A stretch of 64,000 bases of DNA, from positions 81,500,003-81,564,002 of the forward strand of contig NC_134398.1 in the NCBI RefSeq assembly GCF_050003625.1, in the 5' to 3' direction. Positions 34,901 through 46,900 of this stretch are shown one piece after another. The notes beneath the pieces were generated by a model. That model saw only the letters and a list, made by a program, of their open reading frames with translations, was not told the origin of the DNA and made no database searches. Source of the stretch: Haematobia irritans (Eukaryota > Arthropoda > Insecta > Diptera > Muscidae). Position 1 is the stretch's first letter; each line of letters starts with the position of its first letter. The translations under genes and the position numbers were made by a program.

Positions 34901-37900
34901 GTCCATTGTGATACCACAGTGGTGAACTTCTCTCTTATCACTGAGTGCTGCCCGATTCCATGTTAAGCTCAATGACAATCTAACTTTGATGCAATTTTTT
35001 CAACACAATTCAACAATGTTTGTCCTTTTACCAAGAAAACACCTAATACAAAATTTTATCAAAATCGGTAAATAATTGCGACCGGAATCCTGCGAACAAC
35101 AAACACAGACGAACGGAATTAGAATTAGATACCGACGTAAGTGATTTTTATGGTTAATATTTGTTTATTCGTAATTAATACAATTAATTTAATAAAATGA
35201 CAATTGGTTTATAATATTCACATAAAGTTCTGGTGCTTTCTTAATAAGCAAAATAAGCAAGTATAAATTAAACTCCATATATGAGTATATTCTATAGTAT
35301 TCCCAGTGGAATTACAATTTCGGACCCTCTATAGTAACGTACCTGTAATAAGGAGGATTGACTCCCTTTTTGTTGGTAATATTTGATTTTAATAAGAAAT
35401 ACAGATATACCATGTTTGGAGACACCAGATTGATTGTAAATAATTTTTGCCGCAAATTTTCAATTTCCGCCCATAGTGCATTAATCACATACTGTAGTTT
35501 AAAAGATTTTGTATATCTTGTGGTATGTGAACGAATAAATAAATTTAAAAAACTGACAACTGATCAATTATTTGTGCCAAACAAACCCTGCAGATTAACC
35601 AAAAACTATAGGTCACCTGTCAAACAAAAAACAAAATACATTTATTACTTAACATATAATATTTCACAACATTTCTTGATCTCTTATATTCTTCTAGGTG
35701 TCTGTACCATCTACAGGCCAACTCGCCATGGATATTGTATGCGGCGATCACACTGCTTCACGTTGTAGTGCTACTAAATGGTTTACCTATATGGGTGATG
35801 CCAATAATATCTACGTACCTTTTCAAATAACTTATGTACAGCACCAAAACAGTTCGTCCATCATTGACGGTTACCGTCCACTGGATCCTCAAACAGTTCC
35901 TTGTAGTAGCCCGCTAAATGTAAGTGTCATTGTAATCACGATCATGTTGATTGGCAAACTAAATGTAAAATTTGAATTGCAGGATAAGACACCAGCATGT
36001 TCCTGTACTGATTGTGAGGCATCATGTCCGATCCCTCCTCCGGAACCACCAGCACCAACGCCATTTATGATTGGCGGCTTCGATGCATTTACCGTTATAA
36101 TGATAGCAGTATTTGCGGTCGGAAGTTTATTGTTCCTAATGGGCGTTTGCTTATTCCCCTCCAAAAATATGGATGGTAAATTATTGCACATTTTTCTAGT
36201 TTCCAATTCTTAAATTGTATACTTAAAAATACTTTTTTTTATAAATCAATATTTTTCCATGGTGGCAATGTTGTACTATGATGACCAAACATACGAGGAC
36301 ATATATTAATTTTAATTTCTGTTTCTCGTTTTTGTTGTTGTTTTTCTATATATATGTGAGCACATATTTTTATATACATATATACAATAGAACATCGTGA
36401 TAAAATTTAACGTTATTCAATTCTTTTTTATAAGCACATTTTGTGATAATCGATCGTGCAGCATGATGGTAGATATACGGAAGAAATTCGATCACAATAA
36501 TAGTTACAACACTGTTCATATTGTCGTCTTAGTTTTTGCCAACGTTTTAAGACTACAATTCTTAGGGTTGTTTTAGTGCCATATTATTATTGATGGTGGA
36601 TATAAACAAAACATCACATCGCATACAAAAAGTTTACTAACCGTTAATGTTTTTAAACCGGTTATGTACTAATTGGAGGAATCGGCAATAATAGCGGCAA
36701 AATATCCTACAATATTTTACATACATTCGAATGTCTATGTTAATGTTAATGTTAATGTTTATTTTTTTTTTTTTTGATTTGTATCACATAGATTTTTAGA
36801 TTTCTCACTCGGTTTTTATATAAACTAAATATTTCAAAAGGCTTTAATCTCACCCCTTTTTCTGTCCTCTAATGAATCGGTTTTGATTTTTATTGCTGCC
36901 TCTTTTTTTTTAGACAAATCGTTGAACTCAACCGAAAATTAATTGCTAGAAATTATTTTATTTTTGTTTAATTTTGCTATTTATTTAATGTATCGTTAGA
37001 AGAATCTATATATGAAGGAGGGTAAAGGAAAGGTAATCGGCTCTATCAGATCCTCCTACATGACCTCTTATATAGATAATTTCAATAACGTGCTAAATAG
37101 TGCATTCTCCTAATTTTTTTTCTCACAAATAAATAATGTTTTGTTTTAAAAACAAGACGATATAGGTAGGTCAATAATATTTAGGAAGTAAACGTAAATC
37201 TCCATACTTTTTTGTTTGATAGATCGGTATGATTATTCGTGTACTACTATTGTTGTTATAATTATTAATTATTAGATATTAGTTATTAAAATTATTCTAT
37301 TTCACTATTTATGATGTTGTATGATGATTGGCCAAAAACAATTTCTCTAATTCAGTTTTGGTAGGTGAAGGTTTGATGGATAACCGTTATAGTACGTCAT
37401 TTGGCAGACGTTACACTGGTGCACACACAGTCAACAATACGTTGGCTACTGAGGAGGACTCGCCCCTGCAATCGAAAACATCCAGTACGTCCTTGGTTTG
37501 ATATCTGAACATAAGAAACTTATGAAACTAACATACACAACACACACACATTTTTATTGTTAATTGGTAGCACTTGTTGTATACATATGTATACATATGT
37601 ATGCATTTATGTATTTTTTATATTTTAATGTGTATATGAATTTGTTTTTATGTGTTTTTGCAAAAATGTCGCAAATGTCCTATAAGCTTTTTCTGTTTCC
37701 ATCAGTTTTTTTCTAATGAACCTCATCTTGTTTTTCACACATCTACACACATCTGTTCCACACACATTGGCATTAAAAGTGTCGTCTGTCACCTAAAAAA
37801 TCTGCTTTACTTTACTTCCATTCTGTACTATTTGTCAAACGGTTCCTTTATTCCATTCGTTGTTTTCAGGAGATTAAATTTAAAGGTGTTTAAAAAGGAA

Positions 37901-40900
37901 GATTTTTGAATTATGAAAACCATCTGTCGTTCATGAAAATTGTGTCATTATGTAAAAAATCTCCCTTTTTCATTGGCAAAAATTGAATTTTATATTAGCT
38001 TACTTTTCTATCTGTCTATGTGAACCATAATATTTTAGTGCTTATTTGCTGTAATGTGTTAGCTAGCTTTAATTTAATTACCAATGCGCTTCTAACTCTA
38101 AAACATGGATTTAGATCCATGGACTGTGCATTCGTTTTCTCAAACTTGTACCCTGTCTACTTGGATATGTAAGGATATTGCCAGATATTTGGAATATTGG
38201 CCAAGTTGAATTAATCCAAAAGATAAAAAAGTCACGCAGCCACCACCACACTTTTTTTATAACTCACAAATGTTCTGATAGTTAAGTTATAACTTTACCT
38301 ACAATTTATTTCCTGCTAACGGACAGCTAAAGTTTAACAGTTATATAAAGACACTTCTTAAAAAAAATGTATGTAAACCGGTTGAAGAAGGAAGTGACAG
38401 ACAGTACTCGAATTGTGCAATTCTATCTGTCTAATTTAGAAATTACACGTTATCGTTCTATTTCGATTTATTTATTTTTCCCTTAAACCGATTATGAGCG
38501 GTGCTCCTTTTTCCTATTACTACAAAAAATAAGTTCAGCTTTATTTTTTGTATATATACATATGTGTTCTAGTCAAGTAGAAAAACTTGATATGTTTTAT
38601 TAGCAAAGTGCAAACGGCGTATCGCACTACGCCTCAAATCACAACGGTTAGGTTGGAGAGAGGAACCCTCGTCTCCGCTAGTTACTACCAAAGCCAGTAT
38701 ACATCTGGTGTGCTCATATTTCTTCTTTTCGTCGCATATTATTCCCAAGTAAATAAATATATATATTGGTCTGAAATAATTAGTTTTTATATAGGAATAT
38801 ATTATTCATTGATTCATTAATTTTTTACTCATATCCAAAGAAAAAAAACAAATATAGTTATAATCAATCTACTCTCATAAAATTAATATTTTTTTGAATA
38901 AATTTTATTCATTTATAATTATTTCACCTTTTGATGAAAAATACAATAAATATATTAACGCAGAAATCAATCAAATTTTTTAAGTAGATTTTTATTTCTA
39001 ATTAATTCTGTGATTTATACTATTATTTTCGTGATTGAAGCAATTTTAGTTAAAAAATTAATTCCATACGCTTTTGTATGAAAAGATGATTTGGATATCT
39101 CGAGGATCGAGATTTCGTGAATACACAGAAAAAAATGTCTTTTTGATTTTATAAAGCAATTAATTAAATTTGTAATTGAAATTCTTTCAATCGCGAAAAT
39201 TATACTATCAATCACAGAAATAGTTAGAAATACAAATATACTTACAAGTATACTTGATTAATTAGTTTTCGATTCAATTAAAAATTTAATTGATCTTGAT
39301 CGTACACCTCCATTAATTTTTGATAAAATTAATTAAAATATATTTTTTTTTGATACGATTTTGTACTATCTTACGATTACAAATATAGTTTTCTTCAATT
39401 TGAATAAACATTCAATCAACAATTCATTAATTGGATTTAACAAATCAATGACTATACTAGTAATTTCATGGGAAATATTATTTTATTTAATTAAAATGTT
39501 AATTCGAATAACAAGCTTGTAATTAAAAATGTAAATATTTTCAATCGTTTTCGTAATTGACGTTGTTTTTAAATTGATTAAAAAGTAAATTTTATCGATT
39601 TATTGTTTAATTAACCATAACCCATTTTCATGAAGCTAAGTTTGTGCTATGTTAGCTAACGAACTTTTAAACCGTACTATGGACTATATGTCATCTTGCC
39701 TTTATACGTCAGTTAGAAACTCAACTGCTGAAATTTTTTTAGTTAAAGATATTTCCATTTTACTTTCTGAAAAATGAGCGTACGTTTTCAGTTTTACTCC
39801 CAAGCTCAGTTAGTGCTACGTTAGCTAACGAACTTATAAACCTGGCTATCGACCATCTTGACTTTATATTCTATATGTCAGTTAGTAACTTTACTGCTGA
39901 AATTTTTTCAGTTAAACTTAACCAGAGAGAATATCTTTGCATTTCTTTACTTTCTGTTAACTGGCATTTAAAGCCTAACGGAGCTATATCAAAATGGCCG
40001 TTAATCAACTTTTTAATTGCCAATATTTTGGTGACATTTTTGTGTAGTGTGAACGTAGTATTAGATACAATTTTTTTGTAAAAAAAATAAAAGTGCATAT
40101 TATTTAGCACTTTGTTATGTGTTTTCCGATTATACCAATCTTATGTATCTTAACAAAATCTGATTATATCCGAACAAAATGTTCAATGGTTTCTTAACTG
40201 GCTTTGACTAAAATGTTAATTGTATCAGTCATTTTTTTTTTGATTGATAACGTTTTCAGCTTGATTTTTACTCCACCATCCCAGAATAGTACCGGAATGA
40301 AAACACTTGGATAAGCTTTGAAACACTTTGAAATGTCACCAGCATAACCACCGTCGAAACCATTTTTAGTGGTTGTCTTTCTTTACCAATTACACGCATA
40401 GTTGCGGAAAATTCCCAACGATATGTAATTAACAAACTAACTATGGTAGCAAAAATAGTCCCTAGCCGATACATGAAATGTTTCACTATGGACGACGGTA
40501 GTATAAATGTTATTCCGCCATCTTGTCGTGTGACATTAGAAACACGGTATAGTTCAATATTGCTCATATAGGCAAAACGAATTCAAGTATTTGTTACAGT
40601 ATTAATGTGTCTTTATTGAATTAAAATCAATCAAGAATGAAAATTAATTTTCTTGAACACAATTCTGCAGGCGATTTGCTATTCTTGTTTGGGTTGTTCT
40701 ATACGTACTCAAAAAAGCTAGTAGGGCAGTTTCGAGACTCTTACCTCCCTCCATTTGCTTTTTTAATGATGTTTTCACTGTTCTCACAAACCTCTCGGCT
40801 TGTCGCTGGATGCAAAGATGAAGTTGTTAAGTGCTTAATGCCGTTGGTCTCACAAAAACGGTGAAATTCACACGACGTAAATTGAGTTCCATTATCTGTT

Positions 40901-43900
40901 GTGCTTCTTATTCGTCTTCCTCATACCACAAAACCATGTTTCAGCAACTTACACATATGTAGTAACTTTAGTCAAAATCTGTATATATTACTATTCCATA
41001 TTTTTTTTCGACAAATGTTGCAATTGACAATAATTTATGCTAAAACCTCTTCTATCCCCAACACTCAATCATGGCTTTTTCCTCGTTTGCACAGTTCTTG
41101 GTAATTATTTATTTTATGCAAAATTTTAATGGCAATATTCATTATGTCTATCATTGTAAAAAAAAGAAGAGAATTAAAATCAGTGAACTCATAGAACAAA
41201 AACAAATTATTTTTAGATGTTGTATTTTGTTATATTTTATTATTGATGTCGCATAAATTATGAAAAATTGTTGTGAAGGTGTCGTTATGAATTAAGAACA
41301 ACAAAAACTGATCTCTGTCAAGAAACTTTAGTTTTTTTTTGATAGCTGATGGACTTAAACTGAAGTATCTAAACCCCTATATTTTCTGCTTCTTTATTTC
41401 TGAATTCTCCTGCAGCCGATGGCAATGAAGTCGATGGTCCTAATCATGACAGTATTGATATAGTTGTTGAGTCCGAATCAGGCTACTTTGAACATTTGGG
41501 TGCAAAGACTGAAAAATACCTGGAAGAATTCTTTACAGCCTGGGGCAAACTGTTCGCTACATATCCTTGGTTAACTCTTTTGGGTGGCCTAGTTTTAGTT
41601 GCAGCTCTTGGAAGTGGTATTAAGTTTTTACACGTTACAACTGATCCAGTAGAGTTATGGGCATCGCCACAGTCGCGTTCACGTGTGGAGCGTGAATTTT
41701 TCGACTCCAAGTTTCAGCCATTCTATCGCATCGAACAGATCATAATTAGGGCAGTAGATTTGCCAGATATTATTCACAATACATCTAATGGCCCCATCCA
41801 ATTTGGCCCGGTCTTCGATAAACAATTTTTAACCGATGTCTACCATCTCCAAGAAGATATAAAAAATCTGGGTAGTGATATTGAAAATGCGACAATGCTT
41901 AAAGATATTTGCTTTGCTCCTCTTGTATCTGGTGATTCTACCCCAGTGGAAACATCAAATTGCATTGTTCAATCTATATGGGGTTATTTCAAGGATGACC
42001 TGGATCGGCTGGATGATTCGGATGAGGATAATGGATTTGAGGTAAGGGAAAATCAACATTTATACAGGGTTCGCTAGATAGACAATTGTGTGTTTTCATT
42101 TTCAGGTTAACTATTTGGACGAACTGTATCAATGTATAAGTAATCCTTATCTATGTTTGGCTCCATATGGAGGACCTATAGATCCGGCTATTGGCCTTGG
42201 TGGATTCCTAAAATCTGGTGAACAACTGGGCCCAGACACTAAATACGAACGTGCTACTGCCCTAATATTAACATTCCTTGTTAGAAATCATCATGACAAA
42301 CACAAATTAACTGCTGCCTTGGAATGGGAGGAACGTTATGTAAACTATATGCTGAACTATACACAGAATCGTATGAGCAAACACATGGATATAGCCTTTA
42401 CATCGGAACGTTCAATTGAAGACGAGTTAAATCGTGGTTCACAATCGGATGTCCTGACCATACTGGTGTCTTATCTGATTATGTTTGCTTACATAGCAAT
42501 ATCGTTGGGTCATGTACAGGAAATCGGACGTGCCTTTATTGATAGCAAGATTACTTTGGGTGTTGGTGGTGTTATCATTGTCTTGGCTTCCGTTGTATCG
42601 TCAGTTGGTATTTTTGGTTATATTGGTGTTCCTGCTACTTTGATTATTGTTGAGGTGATACCATTTTTGGTATTGGCAGTTGGTGTCGACAATATCTTCA
42701 TCTTAGTTCAAACTTATCAGCGTGATAGCCGACGCGCAGATGAAACACACGAAGAACACATCGGAAGGATATTGGGACGTGTTGGGCCTTCAATGTTGCT
42801 AACATCGATCAGTGAAAGCTGTTGCTTCTTTTTGGGAGGTCTCTCTGATATGCCAGCCGTTAAGGCATTTGCACTCTATGCTGGTATGGCATTATTATTT
42901 GATTTCCTCCTACAAATTACATGTTTTGTAAGTCTTTTGACTTTGGACACGAAACGCCAAGCTGATAACCGTCTGGATGTGTGCTGTTTCATTCGAGGCA
43001 AAAAGACTGATGCAGCACCGATTACTGAAGGTCTACTCTATAAGTTCTTCAAGAGTGTTTACGTCCCCTTTTTGATGAAGAAAACGGTACGGGTTATTGT
43101 CATGATTGTATTCTTTGGTTGGCTGTGTTCAAGTATAGCTATCGCACCTCGAATTGACATTGGACTAAATCAAGAGCTTTCCATGCCTGAAGACAGCTTC
43201 GTTTTACGATATTTCCAATCATTAAATAAGTACCTGAGCATTGGACCGCCGGTATACTTTGTTCTGAAGTCGGGCTTGAACTTTTCAACAACATTCGATC
43301 AGAATCTTGTGTGTTCTGGCCAGTTTTGCAACGATGACAGTGTTATAACTCAGATTTATTTAGCGAGTAAGCGGTCCAATGTGACATATATTGCTAGACC
43401 AGCTTCAAGTTGGATTGATGACTATTTTGATTGGACCCAGGCCTCAACATGTTGCAAATACCATCCAGACACAGGCGGTTTTTGTCCACATCAAGGTGAG
43501 TTATGAAGTATTTATTTAAATATTTTTGGTATCTATATTTGCTTAGTTCGGCTTGAGGTCATGTGAATAAAAACAGATGTTGTTGTTTTTTGAGTTGTAT
43601 TTTTATATTTAAAATTTTCCAATATTTCGAGACATCTCCGATGCTCGTCTTCAGGGAAATTACTTTAAACAAAAAGAAAAAACATTTAACACATTAACAA
43701 AAAATATATCATTACATGAAAAACACAGATAATTACATTTAAATTTAAAGAACAGTGAACTTCTTTACAAGGGAGTATATTTACAACTAAAAGCTAATCT
43801 GTCTTTCTATATTTTTGTAATAATATATATATAATATAAATGATTACAGGTATTTGCTTGAAATGATAAAACTAACTAATACATATTTTAAAAATACTGA

Positions 43901-46900
43901 GTGAAAAATACTATAATAAAAAGAAATACATATATATAAAAATTATGAAATTAAAACAAAAGCTAAACGTGATGTTTAAAACTAATATCCTAAAACTAAA
44001 ACCCTAACGCACACTTTTATAAAAAAAATAAAATAATTATGAAAAAATAAATGGTGACATAATTATTGTCAGTGAGAAACGTGACTAGTTCAAACGATTA
44101 TTATGAAAATGCAAAATCAATCTATCTTTAAATGTATGAGAAGAAATTGAAAAATCCTTAGCAATAGCAGGCAAATGGTTCCATAGCCTTGTTATGCGAA
44201 TTGCAAAAGATTTCTCAAAAATGTTGTGGCTGAAATGATCCACGCGGAGTTATGAATTTCTTGGGGTGTGTAAAAAATTGAAGTTATGCAGAAGATAAGA
44301 AGGTTGTCTGCGTTTTATGACATTAAAAAAGAAACAAAGACATTTTATGGATACAAAATCGTTAAAAGTGCAACCCAAGATTTATTGCAAAAGAATAAAA
44401 TAAAAGTCACCTGCAATACATGACAGTATTTAGGTTAGGTTAGGTGGCAGCCCGATGTATCAGGCTCACTTAGACTATTCAGTCCATTGTGATACCACAT
44501 TGGTGAACTTCTCTCTTATCACTGAGTGCTGCCCGATTCCATGTTAAGCTCAATGACAAGGGACCTCCTTTTTATAACAGTGCAGTGAAACCACTTAGAG
44601 AAGCTTTGAAACCCTCAGAAATGTCACCAGCATTACTGCGGTGGGATAATCCACCGCAGAAAAACTTGTTGGTGTTCGGTCGAAGCAAGAATCGAATCCA
44701 CGACCTTGTGTATGCAAGGCGGGCATGCTAACCATTGCACCACGGTGGCTCCCAGTATGACAGTACTTGCTATTGTTGTTGTTGTTATAACAGTTTAGTG
44801 TGATTTCATCCATTTTATGTTATACGGTTTGGTACTTCAGCTTGTGGCCAGATCGAGGAACTCTGCGACTAAGGTGGGGTGTGTCCAGAGTGATCTGGAG
44901 GTAAGCCGGGTTGGTTTAGCAGTGCAAGAGAAACGAGAACGCGTGTCGTGTGGCCCTTGGTTGCAAATTGGACATAAGTCAGCTACGCTGCTATCAATCA
45001 CTGTAGGAATTGAGGCGACTGCACCTGCCTGGTGTTAATTGGGCTAAAACTACCCTAGTCTGCCCTGGGAGGTTTCTTTCCTCCGGTGCTATGGGCGGTG
45101 GTCGGACTCCGAGAACAGGATTAACGTTGTAGCTTCTCACCGCTTCAGCTACAGTATCCTGTTCAAAACTGTCTCGTATGCTGCTTGATCTAGAGGCTCT
45201 CTTTGTAGCGCTGGATCTCGCGCTCTAGATTATGTATATCAACCCTTGGTTGTGTGGTTGTGTATCCATGAGATGGTGGTTTGGATGATTACTGCGATAA
45301 CAACCCAGGAGATACTGCTTTGACAACATGTAATTGTGTCTTCGCACAGGGATGATCTTTGTCTCCACATGAAGGTGATCCAGGGGTGTGCTGCGGAGCC
45401 ACCCAGTCGCAGTTCTAAGGGCAGCGTTCTGGAAGGTCTGTATGTTTTTCCACTGCGTATCGCTAGTCTGCGGTGTCCACACTGTAGCTGCATAGTTTAC
45501 CACTGACCGGCCAATTGCCGGCCTGAAAGGCTGTTGAAAGGACCCCAAGAATCTTGGGGTAATTTGTGGTCGGAATTATATCGCCATCGACAACATTGGG
45601 TCCATATCCCAAGATTGTACAATCATCTGCCTATGATACAATTTCGACGCCGTCCGGAGGGCGGTAACCCAACGCTTGTTTCCGGCCTGTAGGGACGTGT
45701 TCTCGATGTCCTCGAAAAGTCTGGCATGGTTGACCATATCGAATTCCTTCGATAGGTCAAACGCCACGAGGAACGTCCTGTGACACGACGTGGGCTGATT
45801 GAGTCCCCTATTTATAAATGCTGAAATGGCATGCAAAGCCGTTGTCGTACTGTGTACTTTGCGGAATCCATGTTGATGATTATCAGCTGGAAAATTCTCC
45901 ACAAGGCTGGGTAGGAGTAGTGCCTCAATTGTCTTGGCTACTGGCGAAAGAAGGGAAATCGGTCTGTACGATTCACCCTCGCTCGAGTCTTTGCCTGGTT
46001 TCAGTAGTGGAATCATCCTACCCATTGTCCAGACATCGGATATAATGAGCGATTCTAAGGACAAATTGAGGAGTCTGGTCAAGTACTCAACTCCCAGTAT
46101 TCCCAGGTGCTTCAGCATTAGCATAGAGATTCCGTCAGGGCCCAGCGTTTTGGATGGTTTCGCGCTGTTGATTACATCGGTAACTTCGTCTATGGTAAAT
46201 TGCGGGGTTCGAGAGGGCTCTCACTGTTAACCAAGTGTTCCGCTTGTGCTCGTCGACTATCTTACTAATCTCTAGATTCAGTTCCCTGATTCTAGAATCT
46301 GCAGGGTTACCACGACGGTGTTCATCACGCTCGTCTGCGAGTCCCGCCGCTTCGGCTGGTAAGTTGGGCCTCACTTGGGCAATTCGACCAGCTGGACTGA
46401 AGCGAGCGGCTGCTGCGTTGATGATGTCCCGGAACGTCCTCTGGGAAATGTGAACATGGGAGGGGGACAGGAGCTCACTGATGCGGCGATCTGTGTCTCT
46501 GAAGTCTTCCCAGTTGGATTTCTTTTGGTTAATAAGCGTCCGGCGTTCAGAGGTTATGAAATCGGAGAGTCGGTTAATAGTGAGAATTATGAGGAGGTGA
46601 TCTGATGCCAATGAAATGACGGGTTGCCAGGATACGTCATTTATCAGATATATCTGGCGAATTGCTGCAATCACCCATAATTCTCGTGGAGGCCTTTTAT
46701 TTCACCGTGCAAAATGTGGAGTCAACTATCTGCTCCGCCAAATCTATGCCTCTCTGGTCATTACCTAGGAGAGAATGCCAAAGTTTATGGTGGGCATTAA
46801 AGTCTCCTAGAACCAATCGGTTATGCCCGCACAACAGCCACTCAATGTTTGGGCTATAACCTGGAGCACAGCTTCCAAGACTCGACTGCTACCCCCATAC

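Larger units (their letters stand above)
32285..35697. other. NPC1 intron with repeat debris
   Basis: It holds a diverged piece of the snapback repeat (32555-32670), a LINE tail (33830-34440), a tandem ATATCTAAATCTGAACC repeat (34500-35130), and a truncated SINE (34849-34978). Frames at 35358-35768 run into the exon and are not exons. Confidence 0.8.
36176..41415. other. NPC1 intron region around the cassette exon
   Basis: 5.2 kb, mostly AT-rich with no assignable content in 36176-37364 and 37485-38860. Farther on are an AATTGA-rich stretch (38860-39600), a tandem repeat (39620-40010), a scrap of SINE body (40290-40360), and a gypsy-type integrase piece (40640-40935). Confidence 0.7.

Noticed and set aside
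35358..35768. 136-codon frame overlapping an NPC1 exon
   Set aside because: It is intronic sequence ahead of the acceptor at 35697, running over the exon in another frame; no domain.
40268..40567. 99-codon frame on the - strand
   Set aside because: It overlaps a SINE scrap and has no recognisable domain.
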